DNA of 32,895 nucleotides from Chara braunii (GCA_003427395.1 BFEA01000010.1:3113272-3146166); one strand, 5' to 3'; counted from the first letter of the stretch, positions 9,367 through 18,742 are shown. Translations and numbers: made by a program. The notes: generated by a model from the sequence alone, not told the origin.

Positions 9367-9519
9367 CTACAGGAATGGGTGGTTCGCAAAGAGAGTCAAC
9401 TAATAATGATATACCTGCACGCAAAAACACACGATTTTTTATATTTTTGTTTTAAGAAAATCAAAATGTGCTTAGAATATTGCAAACTGAAGTTTCTCAA
9501 TAGATTTGGACTATATTCA

Positions 9520-9650
9520 GCAACAATAGTACAACCCCCAACTCTGATTTGAAAAAAAATAAGCGAATGACTGTTTGTTGACTGGTCGGCAAACCGCCGA
9601 CCGTCCCCACAAGACGGTCCTTAGTTGGGGTCATTGGTCGGCGGTCTGAC
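9520..9650 (+). mobile_element. GC/AT element end with 10-bp foldback stem
   Basis: The end motif (AGTACAACCCCCAACTCTGAT, then A-run, then GAATGACTGTTTGTTGACTGG) matches 7895-7955 and the inverted copy at 12495-12575. The following GC block is a foldback: ACCGCCGACC (9593-9602) pairs perfectly with GGTCGGCGGT (9636-9645), with an inner CCCCA/TGGGG. A related AT-core lies at 10190-10255, so this copy may be split by, or inserted around, the exon at 9713-9922. Confidence 0.55.
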
Positions 9651-9712
9651 AACTCAGACTTGCATACATTAAAGAGGAAGAGAGATAGTCATGGAAGATT
9701 GTCTTGACTTAC

Positions 9713-9922
9713 CTGCGTACAAGACTCTGTAGGAACGATTTCCATTGGCGGAAACATGAAACCACAAGACCAAAAGTAATGAAGAATTCCACGAGTATCT
9801 GAAGTTCTCTGAAGTTTGGCTGCTTTGATTTGTTTTTCCTCGAGTTCAAAGGCGATCTTCCGAAAGTTGTTATCCTTGATAAAAGTCAATCGCTAATTGT
9901 TTGTCAAGGAACTCCTTCAAAA
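9713..9922 (-). CDS. Unrecognised spliced gene, first visible exon, with frame slip
   Basis: The donor is excellent (ACGCAG|GTAAGT at 9713/9712). The downstream part reads KIAFELEEKQIKAAKLQRTS, DTRGILHYFWSCGFMFPPME and IVPTESCTQ, a convincing coding segment. The upstream part, from an acceptor ACAAACAG| at 9922, reads VLKEFLDKQLAIDFYQ in a different frame, and the switch falls at about 9880-9876 (CAAGGATAAC). Removing one base there would join both frames. Either the copy carries a single-base indel (pseudogene or base-call error), or the exon starts later and the upstream frame is chance. Charged helical residues 10-30 are followed by an aromatic, hydrophobic stretch. The family is not recognised. 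Confidence 0.5.
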
Positions 9923-10136
9923 CTGTTTGTCCTTACTTTCCACGACACTCGTTGTGATGACACCAAATTGATTTCGTGTAGGGTTCATTTTTTTATTTCA
10001 CAGGGTAGAACCACTCCTGCAATCAATCGTTTGACAAAAAAAGATATGTTAATTATGTTATTTGAAGTTATTACCTTGGCTAGCAGCCGGGTCGCCCGGG
10101 TCCACGTTCTTTGCCCGAGTGGAAGGTCCCAAAAAA

Positions 10137-10191
<55 letters not shown>

Positions 10192-10269
10192 TTTTTCTAA
10201 AAAATAATAAAAAAGAAAACTATGTTGTGCAGAAAATATAAATTGAACAACTTAATACAACCCATAAGC
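9923..10269 (+). repeat. Poly-A, (AT)n and AT-core remnant
   Basis: A-run of about 24 (10131-10154) continues into an (AT)n tract to about 10187. Before it is a GC block with GGGTCGCCCGGGTCC (about 10090). After it is an AT core with CTATGTTGTGCAG and GAACAACTT, matching cores at 8360-8410 and, inverted, 12130-12210. These fit the GC/AT element family. Confidence 0.6.
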
Positions 10270-11020
10270 AACACAGTGAGGCCAATGCTCACCGATTGCC
10301 CTGTTACACCGTCGACCATCCCAACAGCTTGCTCTACATCAGACCACATTCAGAACAGTCAGCTGGAGCGCAGATTGGACATAGCTCTAAAAACCCAAAA
10401 CACACAGGGTATTGTCAAGTGTTCGAGAACCTAACCAGGTACCCTACAAGAACTGGCTACCTCCAAGACTCACTCTGAAGAACTGGCTACCTCCACCAAC
10501 AACCCCCCAGCCACGACCATTAACCACACAAACTAACACTACGACGCCCACAAACCACTAACCCAACACACAGCACCCACACAACCACAAACCTCTCCCC
10601 TGACCACTCCTCCCAGTGCACGAACCCACCTCAGAATATCTGCCAAACATATCCCCCTCACTACCCCATCAGCACAGAACACACGCAGGAAGCCAACACA
10701 AAGGAGATGGCCTAGTATGCTCGGTACTAAACAAGAGACGCTCGATCAAGAACTAACTCTCACTAACCCCTGAGACAAAAGAGCACACCAAATTCCTCAA
10801 CAACCAACCTAGCGTTCCAACCACCCCACAGTTCCCCAGTACATCTCATTAAATCCCACACAGCAGCTTCCCGACAGGACAATCGCACCAACCTAACACC
10901 TCAATTGACCTGTGCTCAACCACCTTCAATCAAACCCCCCAATAACACAACTAAACACAGTCCAATCTAACCCTTCCCAACACACAAACACAACCCTCAC
11001 ACCCCCTTACCAGAGCCAAG
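10270..11020 (+). other. G-poor, CA-rich tract
   Basis: Over about 750 bases the plus strand is nearly free of G, especially 10490-10620, and rich in C and A. An 18-base direct repeat AAGAACTGGCTACCTCCA starts at 10448 and again at 10478. No gene is recognised. Such strand asymmetry is typical of some retroelement untranslated regions or of transcription-coupled bias. Confidence 0.6.
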
Positions 11021-11313
11021 CATCAGGAGGAAGCCAAGGAAAGAGAGCTCAACAACCTCGGAGGAGCATCCCAAAAGAGAAGGGAAGCAGGCACCCTACA
11101 GGCTATACAAGAGGGAACGATAGATGGATGAAAGGTGGACTAACAGTAGAAGATGTACAAAGCCAGAAGGGACAAAGAAACCGGAAGAGGAACGGGCCCG
11201 CTGAAGAAGACGGACGTCTACAGGGCCAGAGTACAACTCACAAGAAGGAGGAACTTCTGCAACGGACACGATATTCCAACCTCAACATAAAAGAGAGAAA
11301 TGTCTTAAGATAG
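10912..11313 (+). CDS. Possible short reading frame, unrecognised
   Basis: A 133-codon open frame starts in the G-poor tract and runs into purine-rich sequence. The C-terminal two thirds are rich in Lys, Arg, Gln and Glu (for example KGQRNRKRNGPAEED), which could be a nucleic-acid-binding tail or simply a translation of AG-rich DNA. No start context, splice site or family supports it, so I regard it as weak. Confidence 0.18.
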   Translation: MLNHLQSNPPITQLNTVQSNPSQHTNTTLTPPYQSQASGGSQGKRAQQPRRSIPKEKGSRHPTGYTRGNDRWMKGGLTVEDVQSQKGQRNRKRNGPAEEDGRLQGQSTTHKKEELLQRTRYSNLNIKERNVLR

Positions 11314-12062
11314 AAAGTTAGAGAAACAAGGACAACACTATGCCCAAACCCAGATCTGGAATAGGAAAATATTACATGCAATCTATTAGAGTCTGGAAGC
11401 AGCTTCAAACTGGGCCTGAAACTCAAACTAGGGGAGGTTAGACAAAACCTCCAGGGTTTAGGGTTTAAGCAAAACAAATTTAGAAGAGGGGTGATGGGCC
11501 CACAACCTAGTTTTCCTAGTTTTAAAGGAGAGATCATACGGATCCCCACAGGGTCTCCGAGAGGGAACAAGGTAAAGGCAGAGCACCATGAGACAAACAA
11601 CAACGAGAGCGGTACGTAGAAGGAAAGAGAGAGAGAAAGTAGTAAAAAGGTGGGTCTACGACCCAGTCGTTCCATTCATTTCTAGCTAACCACAGACGGA
11701 TTCGACAGAAACTTAACGGTCGAGAGGAAATGGATACAACTGACCTTCAAGATATCAGGGAGATAATATGACACAAACTTGGGTGAAACTTGAGAGTACT
11801 CCGAGAGGATGATGTGAGGCTTAGATCAGAGTTAGGAGGGTTATTAAATAGGCGGAGCGTGGAAGGTAAGCTGGCTGATGTTGTCACATACACCCGACTA
11901 GAATTGTGAGGTCCCCGACCTTTTTTTCATAAGTTTTAATACAAGCTCCTCTAGCAGCCAGGGTTTCTTGTTTTTTTTAGTGTTGGTTGTCAATGGGGGT
12001 ATAAAATGGTTTTAAAGGGGCTAAAGGGGTTTAAAGGGTGGTGACTTACTATAATTTTAATT
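11314..12062. other. Spacer with two telomere heptamers
   Basis: It contains two perfect AGGGTTT units at 11453-11466 and a run of TTTAAAGGGG-like motifs at about 12005-12045 next to a TATAAAAT. The minus-strand frame 11238-11675 is leucine/serine-rich and not recognised. No gene is called. Confidence 0.45.
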
Positions 12063-12110
12063 TTTTATTATTATTATTATTATTATTGTTATTATTATTA
12101 TTATTATTTA
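12063..12110. repeat. (ATT)n microsatellite
   Basis: Roughly 14 ATT units with one GTT interruption. The poly-Asn open frame on the minus strand is this repeat translated. Confidence 0.95.
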
Positions 12111-12605
12111 TAATTGTTTTTTTACGTGAGGAATTTTGATGTGACCCTCCACGAAAAGTTGTTTGGATTGCAATTCCACACAACATATATTTTTTGACTA
12201 TTTTTTTTAATAATTTTGACAATTTTATTAAAAGAAAATTATGCGTTGATTCTGTTCGCAACCATGCTCGGGGGTCGTGACAAACCGGGCGCCCGGGCGC
12301 CATCCGGGTGCGACTTTGGGATCCGGACGCCCAGGAAATCCCCCAAGCCCTTTTGCGCAAACATTGTTTTTGCTATAATTAAAAACTATTGTGATAATGT
12401 TTTGACAAGGTAGGAAAATTTATTAACAACCAGACCACCGACCGATGGCCCCGACCGCCGACCGACTTGCGGGACAATCGGTGGTCTATCGACCAGTCAG
12501 AAAACAGTCATCCACTTATGTTTTTCCAGATCTGAGCTGGAGTTTGTACTGCGCTTGATGAGTACAACCCAAATCCGTGAGAAGGTTAAGGTTCGATTTT
12601 TTTTT
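12110..12605 (-). mobile_element. GC-walled, AT-cored element, inverted copy
   Basis: On the minus strand, from 12605 down: end motif GTACTCATCAAGCGCAGTAC then AGATCTGGAAAAACATAAG; GC block 12520-12425 with GACCACCGA repeats; AT spacer; GC block 12350-12262 (CGGGCGCCCGGGCGCC); and AT core 12215-12120 containing ACAACATATA and AACAACTTTTC. This block order matches 7868-8440. No coding capacity. The outer end directly abuts the G-rich tandem repeat. Confidence 0.6.
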
Positions 12606-13529
12606 ATTTGGGGGGGTGGGGGATGTGTCGTTGGGAGGTAGGTGGGGGTTGGGGGAGGGTTCTTCAAGGGCGTGTTTAGGGACTGTTCTCAGATACTTGC
12701 AGGGGGTCTTAATGTGGTGCGTGCAGTGCGGTTGAGAGGGAGTGTAGGGGTATCCTGGACGTACTTACAGGGGGTCCGCAGGGGGGGTCCTGAAGGACTG
12801 TGACGGAACACCTGTCGGCAGTACTACAAATGAAAACACAGTCTTGAATGGTCTTTTGGAGGACTGCTCTAGGGTACTCTGGGTGGTTGTTTGCGGGGCC
12901 ATTAAGGGGTTTGCAGGGGGTATAGGGTTTAGCGTTTAGGGTTTAGGGCTTAGGGTTTACGTGGTGCATGGTTCAAAGGGGTTGGGGGGAAGGTTGATGG
13001 GTGAGGGGTTCTCAGGGTTTTTTTCAGAGACTCGTAGAGGGTACTTAGAGGGAGCTTTGAGAGGGTATCTGGTGTGTGGTTTAAAGCGAGTGGATGGGTT
13101 TTGCAGGGGGTACTTGCAGGGGGTCTGTAGGGGGGGATCCCGAAGGACTGTGACAGGGTACTGCAGATGAAAACATAGACTTGAATGGACTTTTGGGGGA
13201 CTGCTCGAGGGTACTCTGGGTGGTTGTTTGCGGGGCCATTTAGGGGTTTTGCAATGGGTACGTGGTGCATGGTTCAAAGGGGGTGGGGGGAAGGTTGTTG
13301 GGTGAGGGGTTCTAAGGCTTTTTTTCAGGGACCGATAGAGGGTACTCACAAAGGGCCTTGAGAGGGTACCTGCTGTGTGGTTTAGAGGGAGTCGAGGAGG
13401 TTTTTAGGGGGTACTTGCAGGAAGTCTGTTGCGGGGTCTCGATGGACTGTTTGAGGGGACTTCAGGGGGTACTTGCAGGGGCTCTGCAGGGGGGATGTTG
13501 AGGTCTCCAAGGGTCGCTTCGTTGGGTAT

Positions 13530-13533
<4 letters not shown>
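12606..13533 (+). repeat. G-rich ~300-bp tandem repeat, about 3 units
   Basis: Blocks recur at 300-350 bases. ACGTGGTGCATGGTTCAAAG occurs at 12959 and 13259. GAAGGACTGTGACRG occurs at 12791 and 13143. GGGTACTCTGGGTGGTTGTT occurs near 12875 and 13212. GGGGGTACTTGCAGG-like segments recur throughout. The plus strand is about half G. Open frames on the minus strand (PPSTPC..) are translations of this array. A related relic is seen at 14730-14840. Single-stranded G-tracts could form quadruplexes. Confidence 0.85.
12924..12958 (+). repeat. Interstitial telomere repeat, five heptamers
   Basis: AGGGTTT AGCGTTT AGGGTTT AGGGCTT AGGGTTT: five plant-type heptamers, two with single changes. They sit exactly where the sister unit of the 300-bp tandem repeat (about 13257) reads GGGTACGTGG without interruption. 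The patch is therefore an insertion into one repeat unit, as expected from telomerase or telomere-primed break repair. Confidence 0.9.

Positions 13534-13574
<41 letters not shown>
13534..13574. repeat. Poly-T, 41 bases
   Basis: An uninterrupted T41 ends the G-rich tandem array. It may be the poly-A tail (minus sense) of an inserted retroposon. The true length is uncertain because of polymerase slippage. Confidence 0.95.
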
Positions 13575-13576
<2 letters not shown>

Positions 13577-15413
13577 GCACGGGGCTGACCACTGGTTAGG
13601 GGTAATATTGTGCATTGACCTTAGCGCTTAAATATCGCACGAAGTTCAAAAGAAGCACGCTGAAGAAATTTGGTCCATAGTTTCAATGAATCTTGGTCCT
13701 CCGAATTCTCACACTAAGGAATAATCCAAGATTCGGGGCAATCAACAGGAAACCAAAGTTGTAATTCAATTGTCATGACGTTGAATATTTGGAATCGTTG
13801 ATTACAACGAGTAGGATTCTCAGAGGCTATATGCCCAGCAACCATTCTATTGATCGACATTGTAAGAGGTCGCTTTATCTTCAAAATAGTCCAAAAAGCT
13901 ATGCAAGTCATACTGGAGATGATCTACGAAGAGAAATTTATTGATTGCGGTCATGCGTCGTTGTCACTAGTCTATTAACAACACTTTTTGCATATTCTGA
14001 AAATTGTTCATGTTATAGGCTTTGTTTCGTGTTTTTTTTTTTTTTTCTTATTTTTTTTTTCAAACAATAGAACCTTGGGTTTCTGGCTCATTGTCCATTC
14101 CGGGGAGCGTCAACCCGGTCCCTATTCAACCGGTAAGTCACAAAATTTACATGTATTATACTTACTCACGCTCCTCCCCCTTCTGGTGTGGAGGCATTGA
14201 AGCCGACATTGATTACTTCTCGTGGAAGGATGTACCAAACTTCACCCCTGCCTAAGTTAGCCTTCCCTACGCTCTCTCCCAACCTTATCTCTTCCTGCTT
14301 GCCGAACACTTTACCACTTGTTTCGTCGCCTTCTGAATCGACCTGTTATCGCTTGAACTTACTTTTGAATCTGGGGATTCCAGAATGCGGTTTGGATTCT
14401 CCTGCTCTGGTGCATTTCCGCTTAAGCCCTAAACCCTAAACCCTGATACTCCTAATTAGGCTTTCTCTTCGATTTTGGGGTTCGCCTTCCTCTCCCGTTT
14501 TTTAAAGTGTGTTGCAGCCCTGTGCCTCTTTCCTCCTTCGCTTCCCCTTTCTAGTACCTTACCTTGCTTATCTTTTGCTTGTTGTCCCCTTCATTGCTCG
14601 GTTCCTTTCCTCCCTCGTTGCTTGCTTTTCTGTTGACATGTTGCCTTACCTTCTCATTCATACACCCTACACCCTCTGCACCTTTCTGCATTGTTATTTT
14701 TCTCTCATTCAAAAAGAAATTAGAAGTTTGTAGCGGGGTAGGCGGCGGATATAAGGGTGTTCGTAGTGGTAGTGTGGTGCGCGCTGTTGGGGAGGAGTAT
14801 AGGGGTGTTGGGGGGGAGGTTATGAGAGTGTTGATGGGATTATTGAGGGCTCTCGGACTTAAAGTTAAAAAAAAACTTTAAGAAAAAAATGCAGGGTCTG
14901 GTAGGTGCCGACTAGCCAGTGGTTGGCTGCTCTGCCCCGGACCAATCTAGGGCTACCAACTCCCAGCATGAGTACTCTGCTGTTGGGTTGCTAGAGTGAC
15001 TCCGAACCAGTTGCATGCAACATAATTGAATATATGTTAGCGGACTATCCTATGAACACTTTTTATGGCATAATGTACTTTATGCAAAATCCTTTTTTTT
15101 TGCATAACATGTTCCCCAAGTATTCCTTGTCGAGGTTTTTTCAAACAACCAAGGTGTTTCGGGGAGGCTGATTGGTGACACAAAAAAAATGGCTATGAAG
15201 CTCAGGCTATAACATAGCAGTTATTAAAGTTTATTCACTTTTTATTTCTTTTATGAATTATGTTGTTTTTTATTTTTGCCTTAAAAATGACGTTTTTTAT
15301 TTTTGTTGCCTGATTTTACACTCAAATTTTATAGTGAGGTTGACTTATCATATTGGTGTTTGCTACTTATATTTTGCTCAATGTGTGAGCACTGGACACA
15401 AATTTGTCAACAG
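13575..15413. other. Region upstream of the PrimPol-like exons
   Basis: N-terminal exons of the PrimPol-like gene should lie here or further left, but none with a recognisable DxE catalytic motif was found. A possible exon end CAACCG|GTAAGT occurs near 14132 but encodes nothing recognised. Telomere-like CCCTAAA units lie at 14423-14444. Inverted repeats are CTTAAAGTT/AACTTTAAG (14858-14882) and TTATGCAAAA/TTTTGCATAA (15080-15107). Stop-poor C/T-rich frames at 14188-14733 are low complexity. Confidence 0.45.
14423..14444 (-). repeat. Interstitial telomere repeat, three units
   Basis: TAAGCCC TAAACCC TAAACCC T, read on the opposite strand to the patch at 12924-12958. The two patches therefore face each other across about 1.5 kb. 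Confidence 0.85.
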
Positions 15414-15590
15414 ATAGAGAGCAACACTACAAAATTTCAAGCACATCGAGATCTTCTTGCTCAAACGAAGAACGACACAAAATTGTTTGTTGATCTTTCA
15501 ATCTACAAAAGGAAGCAGTTGATGAGGCTACCATTTTCAACAAAGGAAGGATTTTTTTCACACTTGCTGCTAACGAGGCGTTTTGGGCAA
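15414..15590 (+). CDS. PRIMPOL: PrimPol-like primase-polymerase, catalytic-domain exon
   Basis: PrimPol (CCDC111) is an archaeo-eukaryotic primase that reprimes stalled replication forks in nucleus and organelles. Here the frame ...KLFVDLSIYKRKQLMRLPFS followed by TKEG matches the family block FVD-x-x-VYTRNRxFRLxxSxKxGK: VDLSIYKR and RLPFSTKEG fall in register. The conserved second Arg/Asn of TRNR is changed (KRKQ). The acceptor is probably GTCAACAG| at 15413 (or TGTGAG| at 15389), both phase 0. The donor is probably |GTTAGG at 15591, which would place the exon end at the border of the large inverted repeat. Upstream exons carrying DxE are not in evidence. The exon boundary at the 3' side is tentative. 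Confidence 0.6.
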
Positions 15591-16173
15591 GTTAGGTGCG
15601 CATGTTCACTAGGAGCTATGGTACAAAGTCTACTGCCTTATATATCTATCGATCAAAAAGTCATTTGCTTTGTAATTCTATAAAGTGCAATTTCTATTTT
15701 TTTTTGAAATTTTAGATTTTTTTTATTCTGTTATGCGTGCCTTAATATAGCCTACTTGGACTTGACCACATACATGCAGGCAGACTTTGGGCAGTCACAC
15801 AAGGGAGGTAGGCATGCACACAAGTCGCCACGCAAGTAAACAAGTGGACAGGTGGGCAGGCAAAGAGGCAGGCAAGCAAGTATGCAGACAAACAACCAGG
15901 TACGTGGATTGACAAAAAGGTAGTGAGGCAGGCCAGTAGGAAGGCAGACATACAGTACAATGACAAACATGCAGTTGGTCGACAAATATGTAGGCTGCTA
16001 GACAGCCAACCTTTATGCAGGTTGGCAAGCCAGGTATGCAGGTAAATTGGCAGCTATAGTAGTCACCTGGTATGTCTATCAGTCAAAAAATCGTTTGCAT
16101 TATGAAGTGTTACTTTTTTTCGAATTTATATGTGCCTAAACGTAGTCTGCCTGGACATGAAAACATATGTGTC
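15585..16173 (+). repeat. Left arm of long inverted repeat
   Basis: This arm is the reverse complement of 17250-17895 with small indels. Matching blocks include AAGTTAGGTGCGCATGTT at the outer end, ACTAGGAGCTATGGTACAAA, CTTGGACTTGACCACATA, CAGTCACACAAGGGAGGTAG, CAAGTGGACAGGTG, CAACCAGGTACGTGGATTGA and TGGACATGAAAACATATGTG at the inner end. Identity by eye is near 90%. The middle of the arm is a degenerate GGCA/AGGC tetranucleotide landscape, which explains the Cys/Leu-rich shadow frames on the minus strand. The arm lies inside the large PrimPol intron. Confidence 0.9.
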
Positions 16174-16340
16174 TAGCTGGCAGGCAAGCGCACAAGCAGG
16201 CTTTGGGGAGTCAGGCAAAGCAGGTGGGCAGGCATGTTGATTGTTATGCACACAAGTATCCACGCAGGCAGACAAGTGGACAGGTGGGCAGACAAACAAG
16301 CAAGTAAGCAGCCAGGTGGACCATCAGAAGGCAGGCAAGC
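15640..16340 (+). repeat. Tandem ~425-bp unit, 1.6 copies
   Basis: ATCGATCAAAAAGTCATTTG...GCAATTTC (from about 15648) recurs as ATCAGTCAAAAAATCGTTTG...GTGTTAC (from about 16077). The following ACTTTGGGCAGTCACACAAG...ACAAGTGGACAGGTGGGCA (from about 15783) recurs as GCTTTGGGGAGTCAGGCAAA...ACAAGTGGACAGGTGGGCA (from about 16200). The second copy stops near 16340. The right arm of the inverted repeat contains only the first copy and the start of the second. Confidence 0.75.
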
Positions 16341-16867
16341 AAATGACTGATTGTGATTGAAACAAATCAATGAACTGTTGAAATTTAGACCGAAGTTAAA
16401 CTCTGCATGACTGATTCTCATGGAACCAACTCAATGAAGCAATATTTTAAATTACATGGGGCCGATCAGCTCAGTGATAATATCTCAAGGCAGTAACCCT
16501 TTCGAAAGAAATAGGTAAATAAAGGGTGGCGGACATATGAATCAATCATTTTCTTTGTTTGTAAAATTAATAAAAAAATATTAAAAAAATATAGAAAAAA
16601 ATTGATTTAACGTTCTATAATTTTGTCAGTACTTACAAAAAATAGAATTTTAAATGAATGAATAACAGTAAAAAGTACCAATAAAAAATAGCAATAAAAC
16701 ATAGCAGTAAATAGAAACTAGATGAAAGAACAATTACATGCTTGGAACCTTCATTTGAAACACGTCCGGCGTAAGCTGTAATGAACACGTTTTTCATTTG
16801 ATCGATATCATCAATCTGTAGATCATAAAGAAAAGTAACGAAAAACCACTGTTAAATTTATAATATA
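16341..16867. other. Spacer inside the inverted repeat
   Basis: AT-rich DNA between the arms with no gene seen. A possible PrimPol exon was sought here and none was found. Confidence 0.5.
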
Positions 16868-17150
16868 CAGCCAGACCACCAGAGTAGCCCTGGCCACTTG
16901 CCCGACCGGACCAATAAAAGAATATATAAAAAAACTACAAAATATTTCATTTTATATTTTAAATTAGGCAAAGAATTTTGAATTTTTGATGTAACCCCGA
17001 GGTAAAAGTTATTCACTTTATTTTTTTGTCCAACGTAGTTCTTTTTTATTTTTTTAGAAATTTTTAATTTTTTTTTTTGCTGGGACCGTACGCCCGGACA
17101 AATAAGGTGGACCTGGGCAGTCCGGCTGGTAGCCTAGATATCCAGACAAA
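16868..17150 (-). mobile_element. Short GC/AT element copy in palindrome spacer
   Basis: A GC block (CAGACCACCAGAGTAGCCC to ACCGGACC, 16868-16915), an AT core (16925-17070) and a second GC block (GGGACCGTACGCCCGGAC to TAGCC, 17083-17135). On the minus strand the core reads GAACTACGTTGG...AATAACTTTTACCTC...TTACATCAAAAATTC, the same order as cores at 8360, 10220 and (inverted) 12120. No coding capacity. Confidence 0.5.
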
Positions 17151-17249
17151 AATATTAAAAATAAACGTGCAACATTAATTTAAATACGAAAGGAAAAAAC
17201 TTCAAAAGAAGCGTTTATAAAATAAAACATACCGCAATCTGAGACATAT

Positions 17250-17895
17250 AGGACACATATGTTTTCATGTCCAGACAAACTATGTTTAGGCACATATAAA
17301 TTCAGAAAAAAGTAACACTTCATAATGCAAACGAGTTTTTGACTGATAGAGATACCAGGTGACTACTATAGTTGCCAACGTACCTGCATACCTGGCTTTT
17401 CAACCTGCATAAAGGCTGACTGTCTAACAGCCTACATATTTGTCGACCTGATGCATGTTTGCCATTGTATTGCATGTCTGCATTCCTGCTGGCCTGCCTC
17501 ACTACCTTTCTGTCAATCCACGTACCTGGTTGTTTGTCTGCATATTTGCTTGCCTGCCTGTTTGCCTGCTCACCTGTCCACTTGTTTACTTGCGTGGCGA
17601 CTTGTGTGCATAGCTACGAACATGCATGCCTACCTCCCTTGTGTGACTGCCCAAAGTCTGCTTGCATGTGTGACTATTTGTCCACTTGCCTGCGACGTGG
17701 ACACATATGTGGTCAAGTTCAAGTAGGCTATGTTTAGGCACGCATAACAGAATTAAAAAAAATCTAAAATTTCAAAAAAAATAGAAATTGCACTTTATAG
17801 AATCACAAAGCAAACGACTTTTTGATCGATAGATATATAAGGAAGTAGACTTTGTACCATAGCTCCTAGTCAACATGCGTACCTAACTTGTCGCC
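17250..17895 (-). repeat. Right arm of long inverted repeat
   Basis: The inverted partner of 15585-16173 with a spacer of about 1.08 kb. It is slightly longer because of insertions, for example around 17605-17620 and 17660-17705. A transcript across both arms would fold into a hairpin of roughly 590 bp. Open frames on the plus strand here are the same Cys/Leu-rich repeat translation as in the left arm. Confidence 0.9.
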
Positions 17896-18358
17896 CTTCA
17901 AATAGGTTGACCACACTGCCTGAAGGTTGGCTGTATAGATCATCACAAGGTATGGTAGGAATGACACAAGGAAACATCAGAAGAGGCAGGCAAACGGGAA
18001 GAGGGAACAAAAGGAGCAAGAGCCAATGACAAAACAGGATGGGAAGAGCAGGGAGCAAAGAATAAAGATGGGTTTGTTGTGTATGTGACATCACCAAGTT
18101 CAGATTACGGAGAAGGAACATAATTTTTTGCTTGTCTGTATTTTCTTTGTCTATTGACTCTATTCTTTGTTCCCTCTAGCCAATCAAGGATCATACTAAA
18201 TGTATATTCCTGAGCAAAACTTGCGAGCAAAGTTCCTCTGCAGCAGATTCCAAAGATATTATAGACTGACCCCCCTCCCCGGTAATTGTTTGATTTATAA
18301 ATTGAATACAGCGAAGTTCAGACCAAATTTTAAGTTATGTGGGGAATTAATCGAAGAC
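17896..18358 (+). other. PrimPol intron remainder, possible extra exon
   Basis: Purine-rich sequence at 17940-18060 and a strong pyrimidine acceptor TGTTCCCTCTAG| at about 18180. A phase-0 frame after it runs 29 codons to a TGA (PIKDHTKCIFLSKTCEQSSS...), with no donor before the stop. It could be a lost exon of the variable middle region of PrimPol, but nothing confirms it. Confidence 0.3.
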
Positions 18359-18492
18359 ACGGACCATCAAACACGTTTTCAATGATTACTCAGCAAGAAG
18401 TGTGTCGATAAAGATGACAACATTGCCATTCCCGCACCTCGACGAGTTCATTCCGAAACTTGCAAATCAACACCCACTTCCTGATGAAAAAT
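18359..18492 (+). CDS. PRIMPOL: PrimPol-like, exon before the zinc module
   Basis: The frame includes TTLPFPHLDEFIPKLANQHP followed by LPDEK and ends at a very good donor AAAT|GTAAGT (18492/18493) in phase 1. It corresponds to the vertebrate PrimPol block PYPExDHFVLSLVN that precedes the zinc module: the P-x-P-x-x-D-x-F-x-x-x-L-x-N pattern is kept. The start is uncertain: an in-frame stop at 18348-18350 limits it, with candidate acceptors GAAG| (18357) and ACTCAG| (18393). A second acceptor-like TTTTTGTAG| lies only 27 bases beyond the donor and is followed by ATACGAACC (IRT), reminiscent of the IRRW that follows in the family. Confidence 0.55.
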
Positions 18493-18742
18493 GTAAGTTT
18501 TTGTTTTCTCTTTTTGTAGCTATACGAACCTATACTCCTTGTCGAAGATTATCAATTAATTATGGCTGTTGGCAAACTCTCCAAGTGATGTTTTTTTAAT
18601 TAAATTTTAAAATTTTGATATAGGTACAACTAATTTGAAAATTTAAAACAGATCCTTATGGTCCACCGTTGTAAGATGTCTAGGGGGCTCTCCAACTAAT
18701 TTCAATCTTTGTGTTTTTAAAATTGAAACATGTACAATAAGA

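Noticed and set aside
11238-11675. 145-residue minus-strand frame, Leu/Ser/Phe-rich
   Set aside because: Covers AG-rich repeats and telomere heptamers; composition explains it.
15742-16028. Cys/Leu-rich open frames on the minus strand, and their mirror at 17451-17737
   Set aside because: They translate the GGCA-rich repeat of both palindrome arms in several frames at once; no membrane protein family or start context.
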